Of a stretch of 43,004 nucleotides of DNA, positions 33,938 through 42,650 are shown piece after piece (within the stretch, counting starts at the first letter, position 1; each line of letters opens with the position of its first letter). The position numbers were made by a program, and so were the translations under genes. The notes beneath the pieces were generated by a model that was not told the origin of the DNA, made no database searches, and worked only from the letters and a program-made list of their open reading frames with translations. The DNA comes from an uncultured Gimesia sp. (GTDB lineage Bacteria > Planctomycetota > Planctomycetia > Planctomycetales > Planctomycetaceae), in NCBI RefSeq assembly GCF_937910335.1, contig NZ_CALEMX010000442.1, forward strand, positions 1-43,004. The letters are read 5' to 3'.

Positions 33938-36631
33938 ATGTCTGAAGCGGAATGGGAGAGACTTGTCGCTGAATCTCGTCATGAGTCGAGTGCCAACTGG
34001 AAACGCTGGGGTCCCTATTTGTCAGAGCGGCAATGGGGGACTGTGCGCGAAAGTACCGGTGCGGAAGATCCGTGGCTGAATTTCACTCATGAAGAAGCGA
34101 CCTGGCGCACCTATCGTTGGGGGGAAGATGGCCTGCTGGGAATTTGTGATCGACAATGTCGGCTCTGCTTCGGTTTGGCTTTATGGAACGGCAACGATCC
34201 GATTTTAAAAGAGCGGCTGTTTGGTCTGACGGGTCCTGAAGGTAATCATGGTGAAGATGTCAAAGAGGCCTATTATTATCTCGATTCCACGCCCTCGCAT
34301 TCATATCTGAAAGCGCTCTACAAATATCCGCAGACTGAATTTCCGTATGCCCGACTTCGCGAAGAAAATGCGCAGCGTTCACGAAACGAGGATGAATTTG
34401 AACTGACCCACACAGGTATTTTTGATGAAGGCCGTTATTTTGATGTCGAGATGGAATATGCCAAGGCGTCCGATGAAGACATTTTAATCCGGTTCACCAT
34501 ATTCAATCGCGGGCCAGAGGCGGCTCCGCTGCATTTGCTTCCTTCCTGGTGGTTTCGCAATACATGGGGCTGGGGGCCGATACTTGATTGTCCCACTGAA
34601 AAGCCGAGCCTGACCCGTGCGGCAGACGATCAGCTTGTTGCCAAGCACGAAACACTGGGCGACTTTCATGTTTACACCGATGTTGGTCCGGACGGTGAAC
34701 TCCCTCAGTGGCTTTTTACGGAAAACGAAACCAATACGTGGCGATTTGATGATCCCAACAGCCGACGTCCTTCCTGCAAAGATGCGTTTCATTTGGCGGT
34801 GGTCGATGGCATCGAAGGGGTTGTTAATCCGCGTTCTGCGGGAACCAAAGCGGCGGCTCATTTTCAGTGTACTGTTGCAGCCGGCGATTCGGTACAGATT
34901 CGATTGCGGATGTCGAACATCAACAACCTGCCCGAAGATGCGTTTGGAGCGGCATTCGACGAGACCTTCAAACAACGGATTGACGAAGCGGATCGCTATG
35001 CACAGTCGCTTGTATCGCCGGGGCTTTCGTCAGATGAATTACAAGTTATGCGACAGGCCAATGCCGGGCTGCTCTGGACAAAACAGTTTTATCATTATGC
35101 CATTCCCCGTACGTTACCAAATCCGAAAGAGGGCGAAACGGAAAACGTACCGGCGTCTCCCGGCGCGCCGCATCCCCGGAATGCTGACTGGGGGCATTTA
35201 TACAATCGCAATATCATTTCGATGCCCGACAAGTGGGAATACCCGTGGTATGCGGCCTGGGATTCGGCATTTCATCTGATTCCGTTTGCGAAAACCGATC
35301 CCTTTTTCGCGAAGGAACAGGCGATTTTGTTTCTGCGCGAATGGTATATGCATCCCAACGGTCAACTGCCTGCCTACGAGTGGAACTTCAGTGATGTGAA
35401 CCCGCCCGTACATGCCTGGGCTTGTTGGCGCGTGTATCAGATGACGGCTTCGAACGGCGATCGCGATCGTAACTTTCTGGAACGCGTGTTTCAGAAGCTG
35501 TTGCTGAACTTCACCTGGTGGGTCAACCGCAAAGACATTCGCGGCAAGCATGTTTTTAGCGGTGGATTTCTGGGGCTGGATAATATCGGGATCTTTGATC
35601 GCTCGAAACCTTTGCCGACCGGTGGGCATCTGGAACAGGCAGATGGAACCGCCTGGATGGCATTTTACTGTTCTAGCATGTTATCGATTGCCTTTGAACT
35701 GGCTGACAACAATCCCGCGTATGAAGACATGGCCTCGAAGTTTTTCGAACATTATGTTTCTATCGCCGAAGCGATGAATTCGCTCGATGGTACCGGATTA
35801 TGGGACGAAGAGGATGGCTTCTATTACGATCACCTTTATCTTGATGGACGCAGTATCCCGCTGAAAATTCGCTCGATTGTCGGATTGATTCCGCTGTTTA
35901 CCGTCGACGTGCTGTTTGATGAAAAAATCAACAAGCTGCCCGGTTTTCAAAAACGAATGAACTGGTTTTTGCAGAACCGCCCCGAATTGTCGAAGTTCAT
36001 GACGTACATGGAACGTGATCCGGAAACCTCTGACGACGGGCTGCGTCTGTTGGCGATTCCCACGCGTGACCGTCTGCTGCGGATGTTGCGTTACCTGTTG
36101 GACGAAGACGAGTTTTTATCCAATTACGGTATCCGCTCCCTCTCCAAATACCACGAGGAACATCCTTTTGAATACGAATTGAACGGCGAGATGCTGCGGG
36201 TGCAGTATCAGCCGGCGGAGTCCGATAGCGGCTTGTTCGGCGGCAATTCTAATTGGCGTGGTCCGATCTGGTTTCCGCTCAACTATTTGTTGATTGAAGC
36301 TTTGGAACGCTATCACATGTTCTACGGCAAGTCGTTACGGGTTGAATGCCCAACGCGTTCGGGCAACTATATGGATCTGCAGGAAGTGGCCGACGAAATT
36401 CGCAAGCGGCTCTCGAAGTTGTTTCTTTCGAAAGAAGATGGCGACCGCCCCTGTTATCACCGCACCGACGATCTGTTAAACGACCCGCACTGGTGCGACC
36501 TGGTATTGTTCTACGAATACTTCGACGCAGAAACCGGACGCGGCTTAGGCGCCAGCCACCAGACCGGCTGGACGGCGTTGATCTCGCCGATTCTTGGTAC
36601 GTTGGCCAGCCGATGCCAGGAGGAAAAATAA
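33938..36631 (+). CDS. GH63/MGH1-type glycoside hydrolase (mannosyl-oligosaccharide-glucosidase-like)
   Basis: An 897-residue soluble protein without signal peptide. The N-terminal about 380 residues are beta-rich (a super-sandwich domain with YLSERQWGTVRESTGAEDPW and LLPSWWFRNTWGWGP). The C-terminal (alpha/alpha)6 barrel has the family segments WEYPWYAAWDSAFHLIPFA, GQLPAYEWNFSDVNPPVHAW, GGFLGLDNIGIFDRS, LEQADGTAWMAFYC and NWRGPIWFPLNYLLIEAL. Acidic residues in the WDSAFH, YEWNF and EQADGTAW segments are the likely catalytic and substrate contacts. GH63 enzymes release alpha-linked glucose; bacterial members act on glucosyl-glycerate or mannosyl oligosaccharides. The upstream ATG at 33824 would add a 38-residue stretch with no family likeness, so the start is set at MSEAEWERL. 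Confidence 0.9.
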   Translation: MSEAEWERLVAESRHESSANWKRWGPYLSERQWGTVRESTGAEDPWLNFTHEEATWRTYRWGEDGLLGICDRQCRLCFGLALWNGNDPILKERLFGLTGPEGNHGEDVKEAYYYLDSTPSHSYLKALYKYPQTEFPYARLREENAQRSRNEDEFELTHTGIFDEGRYFDVEMEYAKASDEDILIRFTIFNRGPEAAPLHLLPSWWFRNTWGWGPILDCPTEKPSLTRAADDQLVAKHETLGDFHVYTDVGPDGELPQWLFTENETNTWRFDDPNSRRPSCKDAFHLAVVDGIEGVVNPRSAGTKAAAHFQCTVAAGDSVQIRLRMSNINNLPEDAFGAAFDETFKQRIDEADRYAQSLVSPGLSSDELQVMRQANAGLLWTKQFYHYAIPRTLPNPKEGETENVPASPGAPHPRNADWGHLYNRNIISMPDKWEYPWYAAWDSAFHLIPFAKTDPFFAKEQAILFLREWYMHPNGQLPAYEWNFSDVNPPVHAWACWRVYQMTASNGDRDRNFLERVFQKLLLNFTWWVNRKDIRGKHVFSGGFLGLDNIGIFDRSKPLPTGGHLEQADGTAWMAFYCSSMLSIAFELADNNPAYEDMASKFFEHYVSIAEAMNSLDGTGLWDEEDGFYYDHLYLDGRSIPLKIRSIVGLIPLFTVDVLFDEKINKLPGFQKRMNWFLQNRPELSKFMTYMERDPETSDDGLRLLAIPTRDRLLRMLRYLLDEDEFLSNYGIRSLSKYHEEHPFEYELNGEMLRVQYQPAESDSGLFGGNSNWRGPIWFPLNYLLIEALERYHMFYGKSLRVECPTRSGNYMDLQEVADEIRKRLSKLFLSKEDGDRPCYHRTDDLLNDPHWCDLVLFYEYFDAETGRGLGASHQTGWTALISPILGTLASRCQEEK

Positions 36632-36795
36632 TATTTAAGATTCCTAGCATCTCACCAACGAGCACTGTTGAACCTGTTTTACAATTATGACATTGTTGTG
36701 TTTCTAGCCAAGGAACCACATGGAAAAATCAAGGCTGGGGATCTCGTGAATGCTGTCACACCATCGCTGCAACCAATGATCAACTGGGAACTCAG

Positions 36796-37263
36796 ATGAA
36801 AACTGCCGATGAACTAGGAATAGTCTGGCTCGCTAAGGACGGACATATTGAGGTTTCCGGTATCAATTTTTATGGCTATTGGGGTCAAGATAAACTTCCA
36901 GATGAGATTTCTTCTCTCACTGATCTATTAAAAAGCCTTGAAGCGGAGTTTCTGGTTCAAAAAATTGAGGCTGATGAGGGGAATTTCCTCATTTTTTCCG
37001 TTTGGGTCAAAACTTGGCCGTCGGACAGAATATGGCGTCAAACAGTGGAGGGAATTTTGAACAAAATAGTCTTAATGGGAGCAAGCGTTAGTTGGAGTGG
37101 TGATGAGTATTGCTCTTGGTCGTTGACTGAACTTGATCCAGTCACGTCTGGTGGCTGCGTTTACGCAGCGTCATCGAGATCTACAGGATTGTTATTTCAT
37201 TCTGATTTATCTGAAGAAATTTCATATTTATCCGACGATGAACTACAGCGATTGCTCCGATAG
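36796..37263 (+). CDS. Small hypothetical protein
   Basis: A 155-residue soluble acidic protein with no signal peptide or recognised domain. Visible features are GINFYGYWGQDKLPDEISSLTDLLKSLEAEF and a Cys/Trp-containing middle (GDEYCSWSLTEL). The size and acidity recall the immunity-type or SMI1-like orphans scattered through such genomes, but no motif supports this. The A/T-rich composition contrasts with the hydrolase upstream. It is kept because it starts with ATG, has steady codon use and ends before a clear gap. Confidence 0.6.
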   Translation: MKTADELGIVWLAKDGHIEVSGINFYGYWGQDKLPDEISSLTDLLKSLEAEFLVQKIEADEGNFLIFSVWVKTWPSDRIWRQTVEGILNKIVLMGASVSWSGDEYCSWSLTELDPVTSGGCVYAASSRSTGLLFHSDLSEEISYLSDDELQRLLR

Positions 37264-37431
37264 AATCATTTTATTCCTCTGAGTATAAGCTTATCAATAC
37301 ACAGTGAATATAAAATGACACGAATAAAAGCGTCGGGATTCGTTTTATCTGAAGTTAGTATCTCGACTCGCATGATTGGATGATATCATATCGACAATAG
37401 GGGATCACTTCTTCATCAAGGCTGGCAGTCC

Positions 37432-38094
37432 ATGTTTCGCAAGCTGATCGACAAACTAAAAAGCTTATCAACAGAGGGGAGTGAACGGTTTGATCCGGCG
37501 ATACTGGACGATCCGATCGCGATGGAAACGGAATGGTCGCCGCTCAAAGAGGGTGGTTCGAACTTCTGCACGCGGAAGCTGGTGCGGGTCTCGCCCCAGC
37601 GCTACGAGTTCCGTGCCACGGTGGGAGCAATCGTTTTTTACTTAATCTTTTTTTTCATCGGGGTGGGAGTCTCGATGATTGCCATCTCTCAAAGCATCTC
37701 GAGCGGAAAAATATTTACAGCGGAGGTACTCTTCCTGGGAGTGTTCGGGCTGATCTTTACATCAGCCGGTGGCCTGCTGTTTTATTTCGGTACCAAACGG
37801 GTTGTGTTCGATATGCAGCATGACTGTTTCTGGAAAGGAAAGATTCCGGACGACGAATTACTGTATGCCACCGCCAATGAGTTGCTGATGCCTTTCAAGG
37901 AGATCCATTCGATTCAGTTAATTTCAGAATATCTCAGCGGTAGCGACAGTTCGTATTACAGCTATGAAATGAATCTCGTCTCCCAAGATGGCGTGCGTAC
38001 TAATGTCATCGACCACGGTAATTTGGAAAAGATTCGTGAAGATGCGAGTACGCTTTCGGAGTTTCTGGAAGTGCCGGTGTGGGATGGGATCTAA
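37432..38094 (+). CDS. Hypothetical membrane protein with two helices
   Basis: A 220-residue protein. An N-terminal soluble stretch (about 1-60, with a polar segment FCTRKLVRVSPQRYEFRA) is followed by two membrane helices (about 63-86 VGAIVFYLIFFFIGVGVSMIAIS and about 97-122 AEVLFLGVFGLIFTSAGGLLFYF). The C-terminal part is soluble (about 125-220, with VVFDMQHDCFWKGKIPDDEL, KEIHSIQLISEYLSGSDSSY and YSYEMNLVSQDGVRTNVIDHG). This is the layout of planctomycete and proteobacterial integral membrane proteins of unknown function. No operon partner. Confidence 0.7.
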   Translation: MFRKLIDKLKSLSTEGSERFDPAILDDPIAMETEWSPLKEGGSNFCTRKLVRVSPQRYEFRATVGAIVFYLIFFFIGVGVSMIAISQSISSGKIFTAEVLFLGVFGLIFTSAGGLLFYFGTKRVVFDMQHDCFWKGKIPDDELLYATANELLMPFKEIHSIQLISEYLSGSDSSYYSYEMNLVSQDGVRTNVIDHGNLEKIREDASTLSEFLEVPVWDGI

Positions 38095-38112
38095 GGTGGA
38101 GACGAGAAAAAA

Positions 38113-38142
38113 GGTCAGGTGTCGTTTTACGTGTTCCTGACC
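38113..38142. terminator. Bidirectional terminator between convergent genes
   Basis: GGTCAGG (38113-38119) and CCTGACC (38136-38142) form a 7-bp stem with an inner CGT/ACG pair in the loop. On the minus strand the hairpin is followed by TTTTTTCTC, a good intrinsic terminator 17 bases beyond the DUF1559 gene stop. On the plus strand the tail is only T/C-rich. Confidence 0.7.
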
Positions 38143-38159
38143 CCTTATCTCTTTCTTTC

Positions 38160-39725
38160 TTAGAGAAGGCTAACTCTTTTCAGGTCCACTCTAATTAAGT
38201 TACCATCATTATGCTGAATTAGATTTTTTAGTTCCTTTACTGGGATGTTTGTGGGGACATAACGAATGGAACCATCCATCATGACCGCTATAAAGGCAGG
38301 ACTGGAATGTTGTCCTGTAGGCTTAATGGGGTCGACGGGATCGAATACAAGATCAACGGGTTTTGTCCACGGCACCGCTTTGTCCGGAGCTGCCTTAATT
38401 AACATGATGGTATTTGAAAATCCATCTGTGACATCTCTCAATCCTACTCCAGGGCCGCCAGTAAAGGGAGTCTTCTCGCCTGAAAATGTCATGAACTGTG
38501 TTTCTCCCGGTTTCGTTCCAGGATCAAGCTTAAAGACCTTCGGCATTTTTTTTATCAGACCTTTGTTTTGAGGACTGTCCCAAGGCTCGTTCAAATGGAA
38601 TTCTTTATAGAGCGCAGCTTCACCGAGAAACGGAAGCAGGTGAACCCGCCAGCTTAAAAGTGACTTCCCGTTGGTCAGGTGTTCTTTAGCAGGGGGAAAA
38701 CTCCTGAATTTATCAAGGTAGTTATGAAATGCAAGTGTGATTTCTTTTATGTTATTGAGCTGCCTGAGCTGTTCTGGTGAGAGACTTGTGTGAACAATGA
38801 TAAACTTATGCCATTCGACTCGCACTCCATCATCTGGACGAATCAATTTTTTCCACATGTCGTCCCCCGCATTTTTCATGACACATTGGACGCTTCCATC
38901 AACGAATAAGGCAGGAACACCTTCAGCAGTATTCCCCATAGCTTCGAGTGGTAACTTCTCGTCAAGCCCATCCGGCTTAGTCCATTTGACTGCCTGATCG
39001 GCGCCGACTTCGACAAGCATGACTGTATTTGATGCTCCATCTGTGATGTCACGAAAACTTGTTGCTTTACCAAGGGGGAATACTGTCGTCGGTTTTTTCT
39101 TACCCTTTGAATTCGGGGCCCATTGCCCTTCAAAAACATGGAAGCGAGTCAAATCAGAATTAGATGGGGTATCGGGAGAACGAAAAATATCTGGCATATT
39201 TTTGGCAAGAGGTGCATTGTTCGGACTGTCCCAGGGTTCATCCAACTTAAAACGTTCATATAGAGGTTTTTGATCCAAGTAAGGTAGAAGATGGACTTTC
39301 CAACTGACCTTGAGCCGCCCATTTTTATCATAATATTGAGGATACGTTTCCGGGTCTGGCATGAAACAGGGACCATTCTTGTTTTGATACGTATGGAAAG
39401 CAAAGCCGATTGTATTCAGCTTCTGTTTAACATTTTTATAGCGTTCGACTTTCATTCGTTTGCCGGGCGTAATGATCATTGATGGATCAATTGGCTTGTT
39501 CCGGGAGGTCGTGGATGTTTTGTCAGTTGAAGCAGCAGGCTTTGGAGAACTATTTTCATCGGGTGTTTTCGCTGCAGGTGTCTTCGCTGCTTGTGTATCG
39601 GCGGTCTGATCTTTCTTGCATCCGCCGGCGAGTGTCAGCAAGCTGACAGTACCTGCCAAAAGAATCGCCAACACGGGGTGCTGATGATGTATCGAAGACT
39701 GCTTGTGTCGAACGATGATTGACAT
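38160..39725 (-). CDS. Lipoprotein with two tandem DUF1559-type domains
   Basis: A 521-residue protein. The signal peptide ends in the lipobox LAGG-C (Cys36), so the mature protein is probably lipid-anchored. A Lys/Pro/Ser/Thr linker (about 40-95) follows. Two copies of the DUF1559 pattern come next, about 100-300 and 315-510. Copy one has NTIGFAFHTYQNKNGP and SWKVHLLPYLDQKPLYERFKL; copy two has EITLAFHNYLDKFRSFPP and SWRVHLLPFLGEAALYKEFHL. Both include DEPWDSP/NEPWDSP and a DGxxNT turn (TDGASNTVMLVE, TDGFSNTIMLIK). Most DUF1559 proteins carry a prepilin-type leader; this one has none. The ATG at 39725 has GGAG 8 bases upstream. Further Met codons reach to 39755. Confidence 0.87.
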   Translation of the reverse strand: MSIIVRHKQSSIHHQHPVLAILLAGTVSLLTLAGGCKKDQTADTQAAKTPAAKTPDENSSPKPAASTDKTSTTSRNKPIDPSMIITPGKRMKVERYKNVKQKLNTIGFAFHTYQNKNGPCFMPDPETYPQYYDKNGRLKVSWKVHLLPYLDQKPLYERFKLDEPWDSPNNAPLAKNMPDIFRSPDTPSNSDLTRFHVFEGQWAPNSKGKKKPTTVFPLGKATSFRDITDGASNTVMLVEVGADQAVKWTKPDGLDEKLPLEAMGNTAEGVPALFVDGSVQCVMKNAGDDMWKKLIRPDDGVRVEWHKFIIVHTSLSPEQLRQLNNIKEITLAFHNYLDKFRSFPPAKEHLTNGKSLLSWRVHLLPFLGEAALYKEFHLNEPWDSPQNKGLIKKMPKVFKLDPGTKPGETQFMTFSGEKTPFTGGPGVGLRDVTDGFSNTIMLIKAAPDKAVPWTKPVDLVFDPVDPIKPTGQHSSPAFIAVMMDGSIRYVPTNIPVKELKNLIQHNDGNLIRVDLKRVSLL

Positions 39726-40156
39726 TTTCATTTCTCCAAACATAGATTGTAACACGTGAAAGATTGTGCATTGAATAACCGTTGAATATCTTTTAGTGCC
39801 TGATAGCCCAATACCTGTAATAAAAAGGGGGCAGCAATTGATATTACTGGACCTGCCTCCTTATATCATCCTTGCTTATGAATACTTTGATTCATCGTCT
39901 TCAAATCCTCCAAGAAAATATCTCTGTAAACATCATACGGACTCGTCTCACGTTTCCCTAATACATGCTGTTACGATTGATTATAAAAACATTCAGCAGC
40001 ATTATCGAGTTCTCTCGCTCTTTTTGCCGGGTAGTGTTTCTGATTTCCAATAGTTCATTGCAACCTGAGAGTAACCGTGGCTAACGCCATTCGGCTAATG
40101 ATCAAAAACAAGATCAGTCGCAAGGCATTAACCGCGGTTAATATCGATCTCGTTAA
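39726..40156. other. Intergenic region, AT-rich, no gene
   Basis: This region holds the unresolved promoter of the DUF1559 lipoprotein and a set of palindromic elements further on. The open frame from a GTG at 39796 (85 codons) has no ribosome-binding site and no family likeness. Near 40080-40105, GGCTAACGCCATTCGGCTAA repeats the block GGCTAA twice. Confidence 0.4.
40127..40142. repeat. Perfect 16-bp palindrome ATTAACCGCGGTTAAT
   Basis: Self-complementary over all 16 bases, about 45 bases downstream of a repeated GGCTAA block (40079-40098). It lies 14 bases before the decayed gene at 40157. It could be a dispersed palindromic element or an operator of the former gene. Confidence 0.5.
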
Positions 40157-40530
40157 AGGCGTCTTTTGATTTTTTCTTGTATCCTGACCGTGTCTGGTTT
40201 AGGCTATTGTGATCATTGGGGCTGCGACGATTTCTGACTGCACAATTCGGCCTTGAAAGCATTCATTAACCAAGAGAAAAGCCCAAAAGAACAGTTTTGG
40301 ATCCGGACACCTTTATTTTTCGAGACAGTGACAGACAACTATCTCTATAGTGTGTTTGGCGAAGTCAAAAGCAGTACGGGAACTTCAAGGTGATTCTCCG
40401 GGAGGATATTTTCGCAATCATTACGGCATATGACAATCAGCCACATACACGTTGGTCGAACCGAAATAATTGGCGAACGGATTTTGTAGAGGAGACATAC
40501 AAGGCTTTCCGTTGTAACACTCAACGCTGA
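40157..40530 (+). pseudogene. Decayed gene for a small secreted protein (copy A)
   Basis: Without a start codon, the frame reads RRLLIFSCILTVSGLGYC (a signal or lipoprotein-like leader), then a TGA at 40235-40237. It continues LHNSALKAFINQEKSPKEQF and LFFETVTDNYLYSVFGEVKSS. It must then shift frame near 40360-40375 to continue YGNFKVILREDIFAIITAYD and end EETYKAFRCNTQR at 40528-40530. The broken start, internal stop and frameshift indicate decay. The stop lies 19 bases before the next gene, so they were once possibly co-transcribed. A related copy is at 42776. Confidence 0.55.
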
Positions 40531-40549
40531 AGGGTAATTAACAGATCAG

Positions 40550-41017
40550 ATGGATGTTTCCAAATATAGCTGTAGTAACAAACCTACTCGTGACCAATTG
40601 GTGAGCGTTTCTGACTCTCTGGTGAATACGCTCGCTGAAACGATTGGCATCCCACTAGCCTGTTTCAAACGCCACATTGTTGAGGGAGAGTCGACCGTTA
40701 CGACAATCCAGGGTTCGATTGGTAATGGCGCTATCCTTGACATGTGTATTGAGGGGGTTGTGTTGGTTCAAATGAGAAACAATGAGCCACCTAACATTAA
40801 CGCAGAACTTCTCTTGTTCAGTAGAGGTGAGAGGTTGGGGACGCAGCGATACAATGGGCGCAGCTATCTATTGTTGGATTTTGATTCTACGCAGAATCCT
40901 GCCTCATGGACTAGCCAGGAATGGATAAACGATGGTCCAGATGATTGGGAGGCCATTTCGCAGCCGAGGACGGATTTATACGGAGAATTAAAGGAATCTT
41001 GGGAAGACAACGACTAA
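40550..41017 (+). CDS. Small hypothetical protein
   Basis: A 155-residue soluble acidic protein with no recognised domain or signal peptide. Segments include VSVSDSLVNTLAETIGIPLAC, VEGESTVTTIQGSIGNGAIL, AELLLFSRGERLGTQRYNGR and an acidic end (DLYGELKESWEDND). It follows the decayed secreted-protein gene after 19 bases. It may be the surviving partner of a former two-gene unit; no function is proposed. Confidence 0.6.
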   Translation: MDVSKYSCSNKPTRDQLVSVSDSLVNTLAETIGIPLACFKRHIVEGESTVTTIQGSIGNGAILDMCIEGVVLVQMRNNEPPNINAELLLFSRGERLGTQRYNGRSYLLLDFDSTQNPASWTSQEWINDGPDDWEAISQPRTDLYGELKESWEDND

Positions 41018-41074
41018 GACGATTCTAGACCGCACACACTCCTGAAGGATTTCCTCCTGTGAAACAGACTGATA

Positions 41075-41179
41075 TGCGGAATTCATCCGCAACGAAAAGT
41101 AATCGTCGTCTCTTATTGAAACAGATTACGGCGACAACAACGCTACGTCGAACTGTGGTTCCTAACATCGTTTATTAAG
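41075..41179 (+). pseudogene. Stub resembling a Tat-type signal peptide
   Basis: ATG at 41075 opens 34 codons reading MRNSSATKSNRRLLLKQITA, then TTTLRRTVVPNIVY, before TAA. The S-N-R-R-x-L-L-K core and the following Ala/Thr-rich stretch with V-P-N-I-V are typical of the leaders of planctomycete Tat-exported oxidoreductases. The rest of such a gene is missing. This may be a truncated remnant, or a chance open frame. Confidence 0.35.
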
Positions 41180-41216
41180 CGTTCACTCGCGTGGTTTAGC
41201 GCAACTCTTTATACGT

Positions 41217-42650
41217 TTATTTCTGTTGATAATCTTTTCCATTGAGGCTTTGGATCACTGACCGCATCCATGCATCGAGCTCTTGCTGCATCCTTGCCAG
41301 TCGTGGGGCTTGTTGGGGATCTTTGGAAAGATCGGTTTTCTCCATCGCGTCATCGGTCAGGTTGTACAATTCGAATTTTGTGCCGCCGATACGATGCAGC
41401 TTCCAAGGCCAATCGGTCCAGGCGGCATGTCCGGTTGTGGTGTGTTCTGGAAACTGCGGGAATTCGTCGACGTCTTTGCGCATTCTTGGTGGATCATGCG
41501 GTAGCGGTGCGCCGGCCTGTTGCTTTTCCATGATCGCCTTCTGAATCCGGTCGCTCCGAGTTCCCTGCCCGCCCTGGATTTTGTGCCAGAACCCCATTGG
41601 CTTACTGCGTTCTGTCACCGATCCCGCAATGATGCCGCTGACATCCATACCATCGAGCGGATGCGGCGCATACAATTCTATGCCCGCCATGGCTAAGAGG
41701 GTTGGATAGATATCAAAGGTCGACGCGGGTACCGAGGTTCGACCTTTGAGCTTGCGTGCGGGCCATTCGATGATCCCCGGCACGCGCAGGCCCCCTTCGT
41801 AGATGCTGCCCTTCCTCTCGCGGCCACCGGAAGTTTCCTTGACCAACCCGCCGTTATCACTGCAGTACCAGACGATGGTATTCTCTGCGATGCCCATTTT
41901 CCTGATCGCAGCCCGAAGACGTCCGACTTGCTGATCAAGCAGCGTAATCTCGCGGTAGTAGCCCGCATGCGGTTTACCATCGTAGAGGCTGGGGCCATCC
42001 GGCACTTCCGCGTGCGGGTCATGCGGAGACGGGAACCAGATGACGGTGAATATTGGACGATCACCGGCCTTGTGTTTCTTGAGGAAGTCGATCGCATCAT
42101 CCATCAGGATGACCGAGCCCTTCCCCTGGCGATGCTCGATCTTTCCCTTTCGGCTCAAGTAGGGATCGTTGTCGAAAAAGTTGAGGCCGACCACCCATTC
42201 ATCGAATCCCATGCCACTGGGATTGCAGGGCGAGTTTGGTTGTCCCGAACCCAAGTGTACTTTGCCGAAAATCCCGGTTACGTATCCGTTGGCTTTTAGC
42301 GTCTCGGCGATGGTCTGTTCATGCGGGCGCATGTAGCGGCCATGGTTGGTGACTTTGGTTCGAATCGGGTTGCGCCCGGTCATCACGCTGGCGCGGGTCG
42401 GTGAGCAGACCGGCGCGCCGGCATAGAACCGATCAAATACGAAGCCGTCTTTGGCCATGGCATCGAGTGCTGGTGTCTGCACAAACGGATGACCATTATA
42501 GCCGGTATCTCCCCAGCCCTGGTCATCCGCCATCACAAGAATGATGTTGGGTTTACCAGAGTTTTCCAAAGTTGCGGCAAAGGATATTCCTGTCGCGGAC
42601 AAGCAAAATATAAATTCCATCGCTGCTAAAAAGCTACGTTGATTCAGCAT
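41217..42650 (-). CDS. Arylsulfatase-type sulfatase
   Basis: A 477-residue exported enzyme. The signal peptide (FLAAMEFIFCLSATGISFAA) precedes the alkaline-phosphatase-fold sulfatase domain. Metal-binding aspartates D42/D43 are in IILVMADDQGWGD. The formylglycine site is C82 in CSPTRASVMTG (the CxPxR signature). Also present are GKVHLG, TVIWFPSPHDPH and NTIVWYCSDNGG with the DNG metal ligands. The C-terminal part includes EFPQFPEHTTTGHAAWTDWPWKLH. It would desulfate extracellular sulfated glycans after Cys is converted to formylglycine by another protein. Planctomycetes carry many such genes. It is flanked by the stub at 41075 and the decayed copy at 42776. Confidence 0.93.
   Translation of the reverse strand: MLNQRSFLAAMEFIFCLSATGISFAATLENSGKPNIILVMADDQGWGDTGYNGHPFVQTPALDAMAKDGFVFDRFYAGAPVCSPTRASVMTGRNPIRTKVTNHGRYMRPHEQTIAETLKANGYVTGIFGKVHLGSGQPNSPCNPSGMGFDEWVVGLNFFDNDPYLSRKGKIEHRQGKGSVILMDDAIDFLKKHKAGDRPIFTVIWFPSPHDPHAEVPDGPSLYDGKPHAGYYREITLLDQQVGRLRAAIRKMGIAENTIVWYCSDNGGLVKETSGGRERKGSIYEGGLRVPGIIEWPARKLKGRTSVPASTFDIYPTLLAMAGIELYAPHPLDGMDVSGIIAGSVTERSKPMGFWHKIQGGQGTRSDRIQKAIMEKQQAGAPLPHDPPRMRKDVDEFPQFPEHTTTGHAAWTDWPWKLHRIGGTKFELYNLTDDAMEKTDLSKDPQQAPRLARMQQELDAWMRSVIQSLNGKDYQQK

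Noticed and set aside
39796-40053. 85-codon open frame downstream of the DUF1559 gene
   Set aside because: GTG start without ribosome-binding site; sequence has low-complexity Ser/Tyr/His and no family.
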